DNA from: Chitinophaga sp. CF418
GTDB taxonomy: Bacteria > Bacteroidota > Bacteroidia > Chitinophagales > Chitinophagaceae
DNA length: 64,000 nucleotides
Reading direction: 5' to 3'
Assembly (NCBI RefSeq): GCF_900142925.1
Contig: NZ_FRCN01000001.1
Coordinates: 682,001 to 746,000, forward strand
Program-made: the position numbers and the translations under genes
Part shown: positions 53,886 to 62,433 of the stretch, in pieces
How the letters are laid out: every line of letters starts with the position of its first letter
Numbering within the stretch: the first letter of the stretch is position 1
The notes under the pieces: model-generated
Database searches by the model: none
Seen by the model: the letters and a program-made list of their open reading frames with translations, nothing else
What the model was told of the DNA's origin: nothing

Positions 53886-56800
53886 TCAGAAGGAACACCT
53901 TAAGTTGACGCCAAATCTTTTGGTAGTAGGTACTGACAGGTTATCATATCCCTGTGAGTTACCCACGCCCAGTGAGCTCACTTCCGGATCGAAGTTGGTA
54001 TACTTTGGGAAGTTAGGCGCATTGTACCAGAGGTTCCTTCCTGACAGTGAGATGGTGGCAGAGCCAAACGGTGAATTACCCAGTAAGCTCTTCGGAAAAT
54101 CATATGCCAGGGAGATCTCACGCAATCTGAACACAGTTGCATCGAATATGGAACCTTCATTCACACCGCCAGGACCCATACCGCCGTTGAAGAAATGATC
54201 TTCATAAGACATCGCCACGTTATTCGGGATCTTCTGTCCACGTTCATCCAACAGTGCTTTCAGCGTATTTATGTCGCCCATTACACCGGGAGAAACAATT
54301 TGGAACTCACGTTTCTCCGTATCCCTGGTCACGCCGCGGGACATCATCTGCCCCACAGTATTGGAGTACATCTGTCCACCCTGTTTCCAATCAAAGAGTA
54401 TATTTAGTGTCACGCTTCTGTACTTAAAGGTATTGGTGATGCCCAGTATGAAATCAGGATTAGGATTACCGATCGCCTTGAGTGAGCCGGATACCAATGG
54501 CTTACCGGAAGCAGGATCTATCAGGATATTACCTTCCTCATCACGTGCATAGGCAGTACCCTGGATCAATCCGTATGGCTGGCCAACGATATGCACACTG
54601 CTGGTTCCGTTGGTACCACCGTAGCTGAAACGTTCATAACCACCGAGGTCTTTGATCATGTTTCTGTTGCGGGTAAAGTTGGCGTTGATATCCCAGTTGA
54701 AACCATTGGCTGTACGGATAGGAGCAGCCGTAAAACCGATCTCTATTCCCTTGTTGGTGGCCTCTCCCAGGTTCAGGATCTGTGTGGTATAACCGGAAGA
54801 AGGTGCTGCTGTTACCTCAAAGATCTGTGAAGTACTGCGTTTATTGTAGTAAGTCAGATCAATACCGATACGGTTATCCAGGAACTGTAACTCTCCTCCC
54901 AATTCCAGTTCTGTAATGAACTCAGGTTTCAGGTTGGCATTTGTCAGCAGGTTGGATTGCGTAACGATATTATACACAGCACCATTCTGTGGCGTGAAGG
55001 GCAGGCCCACATTGGATGGGGTTGTACTACCACCAAGAATAGCATTGATCTGGTAAAAATTGGCTGTCTGATAAGGAGACGCCTCATTACCTACTCTCGT
55101 ATAACCAGCTCTTACCTTACCGAAATTCAGTACTTCTTTTGGCAGATGGAAGGCTTCTGTAAATACCAGTGATCCATTCACACCACCATAAAAATAACTG
55201 CGGTTATTGGCAGGCAGCGTAGACGATACATCATTACGTCCTACGAAGTTCAGGGAAGCAAAGTTCTTATAGTCAAAGGTGATATCTGTAAAGAACGCAT
55301 AATAACGCTGCTTCAGCAGGTTCCTGTTATTGGTGAGCTGTACACCGGTTACAGAACTGGTATTGTTCATATCATGCAGATCCGCCACGATGATGTTATC
55401 TCCGTAAAATGCCTTCCTGTCTGTAAATCGCTGGTTCACGTTATTTCCCAAGATAGCGCGGACAGATATGTTTGGTGTGATAGCATGTGTTGCGGTCAAC
55501 AACAAGGTATTATCCAGTTCCTGGCGGTAGATATTATCGCTTGTGATACTACCGTTGGCATAAGAAGAAGATCCTTTCCCTCTTACACTTAATCGCCTGT
55601 CTGTGTATGCATTAAAGCCGATCGTATTCTGAACATTCAGCCATGAGAAAGGATCAAAACCTACAATGAGATTACCATAGTAACGGTCCACGTCACTTTT
55701 GTTCGGACTATGTTTTACTGCCCAATAGGGGTTATCCACACCAGTATAGTCATATACATTACTACCATCTATCGGATTCTCAAAAGGGTAATGCGTGAGA
55801 TCGTAGCTGGTTGGCACATACATCAACGTCGACATGATAGACCCCGTCAATCCGCCTACAGGAGGCGTTTTCTGGCGGGTAGTTACGTAGTTGATAGAGC
55901 CGCTGGCATAAAACTTATTCTCCAGCCGGATATTGCCGCCTATATTCACAGAGGTACGCTTGATCTCATTACCGGGCACTACGCCCCTGTTATCTGTATT
56001 GGAAAAGCCTGCATTGAAATTCCCCTTCTCACTGCCGGAAGAGATGGTGATCGCATTTTCGTATACACTCCCCGTTCTGAAAAAGTTTTTGGCATTCTCT
56101 TGTGCATAGGATTTGTAGGGGACCTGTATGGGCGTCACACCATCGGCTTCATAAAATTCGGGAAATACAGCAGAACTAAACTGACGTGTTAACTGATGAG
56201 GAATTGTAGCGCGGGTAGGCAGCATACTGGACACTCCCTGAAAAGGTTGCCCCCAGGAAGCATATACACCTTGCCTGTAGTCATTGTTGGTACCTTGTCC
56301 GTAGCGTGTCTGGTATTCAGGCAGTCCGGCCACTTCTTCAATAGCATAAGAAGTATTGTAAGTGATCTCTGTGCCTTTGCGGCTTTTCTTCTTACCTGCT
56401 TTCGTGGTGATGATGATAGCGCCATTTGCCGCTCTTGAACCATACAATGCAGCTGCTGCTGCACCTTTGAGCACTGTCATACTCTGTATATTATTGGGAT
56501 CAAGGTCGAATGCGCGGTTGGTCACTCCGACACCACCTACAGAAGAAGAGCCTACATTCGCAAAGCTGGAGTTATCAAAAGGTACCCCATCTACTACAAA
56601 CAAAGGCTGGTTGTTACCATTCAGCGAAGAGTTACCACGAATGGTGATATTGGTACCACCACCAGCCACACCACCGGCAGACTGGATATTCACACCGGCC
56701 ACTTTACCTGTCAGTGCGCGTACAGGATCGGGTTCTGACTTCTGGGCGAGTTTCTCTGAACCCACTGTGCTGACGGAATATCCCAGGCTGTTTTTCTGCC

Positions 56801-57458
56801 GTGCGATACCTGCTGCTGTCACAACAATATCGTGCAGTTGTTTTACGGCCGCCTGTAGTTTGATAGTACCTGCCTGCGCAGCACCGATCTCTGTTACATG
56901 ATAACCGATAGCGGTAATGGCCAGCGTGGCGCCCTGTTTTACCTTTAGTGTAAAAGAACCATCTCCTCCTGAAGTAACACCATTACTGGTGCCTTTTTCT
57001 ACGATTGTTGCGCCGGGAAAGGGATCGCCGCTTTCACCGAGTACCTTACCCCTGATCACCGTATCTGCTGCGGGAGCAGAGGGCTGCGGCTGAATATTAT
57101 GTTGTTCACTTTTTTCCTTCAGGATAATGAAGCCATCATTTACTACGAAGTTAATGTCCAGTCTCCCTAATACTTTGTCCAGCACTTTGCCGAGTTCTTC
57201 TTCATTTGCACTGGCAGTAACCTTTTTATCCATGGCAATACGATCGGAGCTATATACAAACTTCACGTCTGCTTTTGACCTGATCTGGTTGAGCACCATC
57301 TTAAGACTCACATCATCTGCCTGCAGGGATATCTTTCTGTTCAGGATATTCTGTGCATACAAGGCTCCGGGACTGGCTGAGAATAACATCATCATACCTA
57401 ATGATGTGATAATGACGGATTTGGTTATAAAAGCATTTGTCTTTACATTTATGGACAT
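53886..57458 (-). CDS. SusC/RagA-type TonB-dependent transporter with STN domain
   Basis: The 1190-residue protein has a signal peptide (GALYAQN). An STN domain (about 42-115, KISLQADDVSLKMVLNQI) precedes a CarboxypepD_reg-like domain (IRGKVLGESGDPFPGATI, about 135-215). The plug follows (GLSVSTVGSEKLA-type, GVNIQSAGGVAGGGTNITIR, FVVDGVPFDNS), then a 22-strand barrel ending in KRFGVNLRCSF. The STN domain contacts FecR-type anti-sigma factors, which fits the FecR and sigma genes upstream. It imports a ligand across the outer membrane. Confidence 0.95.
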   Translation of the reverse strand: MSINVKTNAFITKSVIITSLGMMMLFSASPGALYAQNILNRKISLQADDVSLKMVLNQIRSKADVKFVYSSDRIAMDKKVTASANEEELGKVLDKVLGRLDINFVVNDGFIILKEKSEQHNIQPQPSAPAADTVIRGKVLGESGDPFPGATIVEKGTSNGVTSGGDGSFTLKVKQGATLAITAIGYHVTEIGAAQAGTIKLQAAVKQLHDIVVTAAGIARQKNSLGYSVSTVGSEKLAQKSEPDPVRALTGKVAGVNIQSAGGVAGGGTNITIRGNSSLNGNNQPLFVVDGVPFDNSSFANVGSSSVGGVGVTNRAFDLDPNNIQSMTVLKGAAAAALYGSRAANGAIIITTKAGKKKSRKGTEITYNTSYAIEEVAGLPEYQTRYGQGTNNDYRQGVYASWGQPFQGVSSMLPTRATIPHQLTRQFSSAVFPEFYEADGVTPIQVPYKSYAQENAKNFFRTGSVYENAITISSGSEKGNFNAGFSNTDNRGVVPGNEIKRTSVNIGGNIRLENKFYASGSINYVTTRQKTPPVGGLTGSIMSTLMYVPTSYDLTHYPFENPIDGSNVYDYTGVDNPYWAVKHSPNKSDVDRYYGNLIVGFDPFSWLNVQNTIGFNAYTDRRLSVRGKGSSSYANGSITSDNIYRQELDNTLLLTATHAITPNISVRAILGNNVNQRFTDRKAFYGDNIIVADLHDMNNTSSVTGVQLTNNRNLLKQRYYAFFTDITFDYKNFASLNFVGRNDVSSTLPANNRSYFYGGVNGSLVFTEAFHLPKEVLNFGKVRAGYTRVGNEASPYQTANFYQINAILGGSTTPSNVGLPFTPQNGAVYNIVTQSNLLTNANLKPEFITELELGGELQFLDNRIGIDLTYYNKRSTSQIFEVTAAPSSGYTTQILNLGEATNKGIEIGFTAAPIRTANGFNWDINANFTRNRNMIKDLGGYERFSYGGTNGTSSVHIVGQPYGLIQGTAYARDEEGNILIDPASGKPLVSGSLKAIGNPNPDFILGITNTFKYRSVTLNILFDWKQGGQMYSNTVGQMMSRGVTRDTEKREFQIVSPGVMGDINTLKALLDERGQKIPNNVAMSYEDHFFNGGMGPGGVNEGSIFDATVFRLREISLAYDFPKSLLGNSPFGSATISLSGRNLWYNAPNFPKYTNFDPEVSSLGVGNSQGYDNLSVPTTKRFGVNLRCSF

Positions 57459-57662
57459 AGGCCTGTTTCTTTGTTAGATTTCTGGTTGAATAAGACAAAG
57501 GAATCCCCTTACTGCGCTGTCACGCAGTATTTCAGGGCTAAATCAATTTCAGCAGGGGGCTGTCACCTCCTGCTTTTATTTTTACTGTTTACTTTCCCCA
57601 TAGGCTACTCTTTTAGTGTGATAGTGATACATTCTCATTTTGGTTGAATTACAGTTCATAGT
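57459..57662. other. Spacer between fecR and susC with two stem-loops
   Basis: Two stem-loops lie at 57511-57528 (ACTGCG/CGCAGT) and 57552-57573 (GCAGGGGG with one G-T pair). Both have the same 6-nt loop CTGTCA on the plus strand. The second has a T-rich run to its right on the plus strand. I saw no exact TAnnTTTG on the minus strand, consistent with susC being read by the ECF sigma factor of the locus (inference). Confidence 0.6.
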
Positions 57663-58631
57663 TTATTTTTTTGGTCGTATTAATACCATCTTATCATTGA
57701 TCGTTATATCCAGGTTGAGAGCCTGGCTGATCATCTCCATCGTATGTTCTAAAGATTGGTCTGTCATGTCCGCTGTAATAAGGTGCTTTCGAATGGCGGT
57801 ATCTTCCAGGTTGATCTTTACTTCAAATTTCTTTTCTATTTTCTGTATTACGTTGTTCATACTGGCGTCATTGAACGCCATATCATATTCAGTCCCCCTG
57901 ATAAATTCGTGTATGTCTGTACGCGATGGATGTCCGTTTACTACTGATGCATGCACTTCTGAATAAATGATACTTTCATTTGTTTTAACGATCTGCTCTT
58001 TTGTTGATTTCGATCCTACTACTACGGATCCTGTCAATACTGATATGGCTACTTCCCCCTTTTCATTCTTACGGATATTAAAGCTGGTACCTAATACGCC
58101 TGTGGTGAGTGAGCCGCAGTACACAACAAAAGGACGTTTCGCGTCTTTTGCTACTTCAAACAGGGCTTCTCCTTCCAGTGTCACAGGGCGTTCATTCTTA
58201 TTGAAAACGGCCGGGAATGTCAGTTTGCTTTCCCCTTTCAACCATACAATGCTGCCGTCAGACAGGATGTGTTTACGGATATGCCCTTTGTCGCTGTAGG
58301 CATAAGTGGTTCTATGTGGAGCTACGATGTCCAGTACGCTCGTCCTCCAGATATAACCTGCTACAATGATCACGGCTATTGTCGCTGCCACTGCTACCTT
58401 TTGCGCCGGGCGAAACATGCGGACAGTTTTTACCTGCTGCTGACCGATACGCTGCTGCAAACGGCTGAACATCTCTTCTTTTGCAGATGACAGTTCTTCC
58501 GGGGGAAGCTTGTCAAATGCTGCATTATCCTCCATCGTGTCAAGCCACTTTTCCAGGTGTTCCATTTCCTGTTCATTGAGGAGACCTTTTGTATATCTGT
58601 CCAGTAAATGTTTAAATTCCTTATTGTGCAT
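57663..58631 (-). CDS. FecR family anti-sigma factor
   Basis: The 322-residue protein has an N-terminal cytosolic part (MHNKEFKHLLDRYTKG), one membrane helix (VAVAATIAVIIVAGYIW, about residues 83-99) and a FecR domain. The last includes HILSDGSIVWLKGESKLTFP and LEGEALFEVAKD, with a C-terminal DUF4974-like domain (MAFNDASMNNVIQKIEKKFE). It holds the sigma factor inactive until SusC signals. It starts 94 bp after the sigma gene stop. Confidence 0.93.
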   Translation of the reverse strand: MHNKEFKHLLDRYTKGLLNEQEMEHLEKWLDTMEDNAAFDKLPPEELSSAKEEMFSRLQQRIGQQQVKTVRMFRPAQKVAVAATIAVIIVAGYIWRTSVLDIVAPHRTTYAYSDKGHIRKHILSDGSIVWLKGESKLTFPAVFNKNERPVTLEGEALFEVAKDAKRPFVVYCGSLTTGVLGTSFNIRKNEKGEVAISVLTGSVVVGSKSTKEQIVKTNESIIYSEVHASVVNGHPSRTDIHEFIRGTEYDMAFNDASMNNVIQKIEKKFEVKINLEDTAIRKHLITADMTDQSLEHTMEMISQALNLDITINDKMVLIRPKK

Positions 58632-58725
58632 CAGTAACTGAGACTTGTTTTAGTATATGGCGTTGACACTTCTATATACTATGTAAACTGAAAAAGGGGA
58701 TACACCTATCCGGAGGAGAAAAAAT

Positions 58726-59367
58726 TTATAAAAACCAGAAATATTCTCTGAAAGCCAGGCGTAAATGCTTCAGGGCTTTGGTAAGATGGTTTTCCACGGT
58801 CTTATGGGAGATATTCAGGGCATTGGCAATATCATGGATGGAACGGTGTTCATTCCGGCTCATCCTGAACACCTGCTGGCATTTTTCGGGCAGGCGGGAT
58901 ACTTCTTTTTCAAGGGCATTGGCCAGATCGGCAAAGGCAACATGCTCCTCGCTGGAATTATCCTGCAAAGGCGTATTATAGCGGGCAAAAGAGCTGGCGT
59001 AGGTTTTCCGTACCTTATCTGCCTTGATATAGTTGAATATCTGGTATTTAACTGCCGTGTACAGGTAGGCAGAGAGGGTTTGCTGCAACCGGAGTTCGGC
59101 CCGCCTGTTCCAGAGGGAGAAGAAAACCTCCTGGATCAGTTCTTCCGTCACTTCCTTCGATTTCAAACGATTGTAGACGTAAGCATATAAAAGGGGCCAG
59201 TACTTGTTATAAATACATTCGTAGGCAGCCATATCACCTGTTTGCAATAGAGCGATAAGATCTGCATCATCATATGTATTTAAATTTCTAATAATGTAGG
59301 TTTTTAAGCGTGCTGAAGTTGGTTGATAGTATAAACTAACAAAAAAAAGTATAGAAATCATAACCAA
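58726..59367 (-). CDS. ECF RNA polymerase sigma factor
   Basis: The 213-residue protein has region 2 (YNKYWPLLYAYVYNRLKS, EELIQEVFFSLWNRR) and region 4 (LPEKCQQVFRMSRNEHRS, IHDIANALNISHKTVENHL). The frame starts MVMISILFF, giving an unusual hydrophobic leader of about 30 residues before the normal start region TYDDADLI. The start is uncertain, because no other in-frame ATG exists before region 2. It is the regulator of the adjacent Sus-like peptide locus. Confidence 0.88.
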   Translation of the reverse strand: MVMISILFFVSLYYQPTSARLKTYIIRNLNTYDDADLIALLQTGDMAAYECIYNKYWPLLYAYVYNRLKSKEVTEELIQEVFFSLWNRRAELRLQQTLSAYLYTAVKYQIFNYIKADKVRKTYASSFARYNTPLQDNSSEEHVAFADLANALEKEVSRLPEKCQQVFRMSRNEHRSIHDIANALNISHKTVENHLTKALKHLRLAFREYFWFL

Positions 59368-59631
59368 TTATCAAAAATTCAGCTTTTTTCTTTTAAAAAC
59401 TACTTCTTTTAATCAGTCTGCAGAATTTTGGTAGTGAAAAATGAGGGCGTAGGTACAGTTATATCCTGGTTATTATGCCGGATGTAGCTGCTTATGATTA
59501 GCATATATCTATGTTTCTCCTATGTCTATCCTATGTTGATCTTACGTTCAAAGACGTAAGATCAACATAGGATAGACATAGGAGAAACATAGGTAAGACC
59601 TGATTATATCCTGGACAGCACTCAGGACAAT
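59368..59631. other. Upstream region of the sigma factor with an 11-bp-phased hairpin
   Basis: It holds a 39-bp perfect inverted repeat at 59509-59592. The remainder is AT-rich, and I saw no small gene. No exact TAnnTTTG promoter was found in front of the sigma gene. The T run close to the start codon is followed by ATAC-like strings that only partly fit. Confidence 0.5.
59509..59592. repeat. 39-bp perfect inverted repeat built from 11-bp units
   Basis: Left arm 59509-59547 and right arm 59554-59592 are fully complementary, separated by the 6-nt loop TCAAAG. Each arm has three units with consensus CTATGTnnnTC in exact 11-bp register (59509, 59520, 59531). Differences between units are mirrored in the opposite arm. 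A 7-bp inner stem (TTACGTT-type) closes it. There is no T tract, so it is not an ordinary terminator. Confidence 0.95.
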
Positions 59632-59669
59632 AAAAAACCGCCTCATTTGGCATGAGACGGCTTTTTTTC
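59632..59669 (-). terminator. Terminator of the tyrosine-rich secreted protein gene
   Basis: A stem with arms AACCGCCTCAT-type and ATGAGACGG (one mismatch) is followed on the minus strand by a T run. It lies just past the stop at 59721 in the direction of transcription. Confidence 0.85.
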
Positions 59670-59720
59670 TGTGAATATGCTATATATACAGGCAACAGGT
59701 AATTACGTGCTCTTTGCCCC

Positions 59721-61229
59721 TTAAAAATCAATTTTCGCGAAGCAGATATAGTTCCTGTAGATGCAGGGCACCAGCACAGACCGGCCGCTGATCTGCTTAC
59801 CATAACGGGGCATCCAGGTGAAACCCTTGTCAAGGTTACGTAAGGTTGGCTTACGGCTGGCTTTACCATCGGGCTGTACACTGTTGTCTGTCAGGATATA
59901 ACTGCGCCTGTCCAGCTCATTATACAGGAAACGCAGTTCACTGCCAATGTTGACCATCATGTAGGACAGATACAGGTCAGAACCGTCGTCATACTGGCTC
60001 TTGTGTACAAAATTGCTCCAAAGCAGGTTACCGTCGTTATCCATTGAGAGCACCGCTACGTTGTCGTAATGATAGCGGTCCTGGGAGTTATAATTATTGT
60101 ACCAGGGATTGTAGTAAAACGGCGAATACGGCGAATAATAGTAGGGTGTATACATACCATAAGGGCCGTACATATAATTCCATCGGTTCCAGGGCTGTGA
60201 ACGCGAAGTGGTGTAGTAAGATTCCGCAGTGACAATAAAACCGCCGTTGCTGGTATTGATGATCTTACGGATGAAATAGTCGTTGAAAGCTGCATTGGTG
60301 GAGGATTCCCCTTTAGCATTATTTTTCAGATCAGGAGTAAAGGCCACTTCCTTTTCGTATAACAGCTGCTTCTGTGCATAGTCATATTTGCTAACGTACA
60401 GGCCCTCCACGTTCCCTCTCTTCTGCTTATAGTAAAAGGCGGTGATCAGCACCTTTTTACTGTTATTGTCCACCTTCATTTTCACTTCGTCCAGCAACTG
60501 GGTTTTGAGCTGCATAGGCACATTCTCAAAGGAATCCACCACAGCCCGTTTAATGATCAGGTTACCACTGACGATATAATCCCTGTTGTTGGTACGTTCC
60601 AGTTTATTAAAGATCAGGTCACCTTCATTGGTGAGATTAAAGTTGCTGAGGAAGGATTTTTTAGTTTCCATCGGCAAAGATACCCGGCTGTTGTTGATCA
60701 GTTTAAAGGCGCTGTCATACAGGAAAGTGTAGAATACGTTGTCGTTTTCCTTATCCTGGTTGATCTTATAAACCAGGATCTTATTCTTGTCTTCCGAATA
60801 TTCTACGGAGTACACTTTATTATCTTTGGAATAAAATCCGATCCTCGTAGAATCCACCATTACCGGCGCATCAGCAAAGCGGGCATTACCGTCCATGGTA
60901 GCACAGAAACTATAAACGGCATCCTTACGCTGGAACTGGTATAACATGAATACTTTATCAGCATAGGACACAAAATCGACGCTGATCAGTTTTTTGGGCA
61001 GAAAATCCAGTTTTACCCGGCTTTTAAGCGCCATTGTATTATCATAGATAGAAACGACATAATCACCTCTATCGCTCTTGTATACCAGTATATTTCCTGA
61101 TACCCTGCCGATAATTTCAAATTCCGTGCTTTTGTAATCGTCCCTTTCCGGTTCTGTATAGGAGATCTTCTGGGCCATTACAGCCCCGCTCCATAAAACC
61201 AGTAAAGCATAGAGATATAGAATGCGCAT
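59721..61229 (-). CDS. Secreted hypothetical protein with a tyrosine-rich insert
   Basis: The 502-residue protein has a signal peptide (MRILYLYALLVLWSGAVMAQ) and beta-rich repeats reminiscent of a beta-propeller (VVSIYDNTMALKSRVKLD, NNSKKVLITAFYYKQK). Residues 347-388 form a Tyr/Pro/Asn-rich low-complexity stretch, with YYYSPYSPFYYNPWYNNYN as its core. No catalytic motif or cysteine pattern is seen. The gene is monocistronic with its own terminator and lies upstream of the sigma-factor locus, possibly unrelated. Confidence 0.8.
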   Translation of the reverse strand: MRILYLYALLVLWSGAVMAQKISYTEPERDDYKSTEFEIIGRVSGNILVYKSDRGDYVVSIYDNTMALKSRVKLDFLPKKLISVDFVSYADKVFMLYQFQRKDAVYSFCATMDGNARFADAPVMVDSTRIGFYSKDNKVYSVEYSEDKNKILVYKINQDKENDNVFYTFLYDSAFKLINNSRVSLPMETKKSFLSNFNLTNEGDLIFNKLERTNNRDYIVSGNLIIKRAVVDSFENVPMQLKTQLLDEVKMKVDNNSKKVLITAFYYKQKRGNVEGLYVSKYDYAQKQLLYEKEVAFTPDLKNNAKGESSTNAAFNDYFIRKIINTSNGGFIVTAESYYTTSRSQPWNRWNYMYGPYGMYTPYYYSPYSPFYYNPWYNNYNSQDRYHYDNVAVLSMDNDGNLLWSNFVHKSQYDDGSDLYLSYMMVNIGSELRFLYNELDRRSYILTDNSVQPDGKASRKPTLRNLDKGFTWMPRYGKQISGRSVLVPCIYRNYICFAKIDF

Positions 61230-61493
61230 TGCTTATATTTTAAAAGGTTGCAAGTTTAGGATATAGATCTAACGGTAAATCGCTATCATTCATTGTGAAA
61301 CATGGGCAGGAAAACGTGGAGCATTCCGGCCATCTAACACTAAAATACGTAATTACGAATTACCAAAGCGAATTACAGTCATCTTCCTTTATCAGGCTGT
61401 TTTAGTCCTGTTATTCACAGAAAACGGGGCACTGCTGCTATTCATCACTTTCAATTCGTAATTTCTAATGCTGAATTATGTATTTTTACGATT
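61230..61493. other. Divergent spacer with inverted AATTACGAATT copies
   Basis: The spacer between the secreted protein and the epimerase has AATTACGAATT at 61351-61361 and its reverse complement AATTCGTAATT at 61454-61464, with further partial copies. I found no exact promoter box, though TAAACTTG on the minus strand (61258-61251) is one base off. No gene was seen. Confidence 0.5.
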
Positions 61494-62426
61494 ATGGATA
61501 CGGTGTTAATTACCGGCGGCACGGGTCTCGTGGGCCGGGCGCTTACTAAGTTGCTTACAGACAATGGTTATAAAGTCATTATTCTGAGCCGGCGTAATAG
61601 CGGCGACGATACGGATAATGAGCTTGTCAGCTATGCCCATTGGGATATTGCCCGTCATACAATTGATGAAGCAGCTATACAGCAGGCAGATTACATCGTC
61701 CATCTTGCAGGCGCCAATGTTGGGGACAAACGCTGGACTACAGCCCGTAAAAAGGAGATTGTGAACAGCCGTGTGCAGACTGCAGGCCTCCTATTCGATG
61801 CCCTCAGCAAGTACCCAAACAACGTAAAAAAAGTGATCAGCGCCTCTGGTATCGGCTATTACGGCGAGAATAAAGGCGGACCAGCCTTTACGGAAAATGA
61901 TCCGCCAGCGGGCGATTTCCTGGGAAATACCTGTGTAGCCTGGGAAAACAGTATCCTGAGAATGCGGGAACTGCAGAAAAAAGTAGTCATCTTACGCACC
62001 GGCATCGCGCTCAACCTTGCCGGTGGTGCTATGAAGGAATTCTATAAACCTTTACAGTTCGGATTTGCAACCATTCTGGGTAACGGGGAACAATATGTCA
62101 GCTGGATCCATCTTCATGACCTGGCCCGTATTTATCTGAGCGCTATCGTCAATCATGACCTGGAAGGTATTTACAATGCAGCGGCCCCCCATCCGGTACA
62201 AAATAAAGAGCTGGTAATGACGATGGCACAAGAGGCCAAGGGAAGGAGCTTCCTGCCTGTATATGTGCCTGCATTTGCACTAAAACTGGCATTGGGCGAA
62301 ATGAGTATTGAGGTATTGAAAAGTTGCCGGGCATCTTCTGTCAAAATACAGGAAACGGGATTTGTGTTTTCATACCCGGATATCCGTAGTGCGATGGAGA
62401 ACATCTTCCAGGAAAAAGATAAATAA
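61494..62426 (+). CDS. TIGR01777-type NAD(P)-dependent epimerase (YfcH family)
   Basis: The 310-residue protein has the Rossmann motif GGTGLVGRALTKLL (residues 7-20), then HLAGANVGDKRWT, SASGIGYYGENKGG and WISWI-type WIHLHDLARI. The C-terminal DUF1731-like part includes FALKLALGEMSIEVLKSCRA. These extended SDR-like proteins have unknown physiological substrates, and some act in cell division or sugar metabolism. It converges on the PabB-type gene with only 7 bp between stops. Confidence 0.92.
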   Translation: MDTVLITGGTGLVGRALTKLLTDNGYKVIILSRRNSGDDTDNELVSYAHWDIARHTIDEAAIQQADYIVHLAGANVGDKRWTTARKKEIVNSRVQTAGLLFDALSKYPNNVKKVISASGIGYYGENKGGPAFTENDPPAGDFLGNTCVAWENSILRMRELQKKVVILRTGIALNLAGGAMKEFYKPLQFGFATILGNGEQYVSWIHLHDLARIYLSAIVNHDLEGIYNAAAPHPVQNKELVMTMAQEAKGRSFLPVYVPAFALKLALGEMSIEVLKSCRASSVKIQETGFVFSYPDIRSAMENIFQEKDK

Positions 62427-62433
62427 CCTGTCC

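Noticed and set aside
59509..59592. Insertion-sequence inverted ends
   Set aside because: The arms are separated by 6 nt and enclose no transposase. There is also no target duplication.
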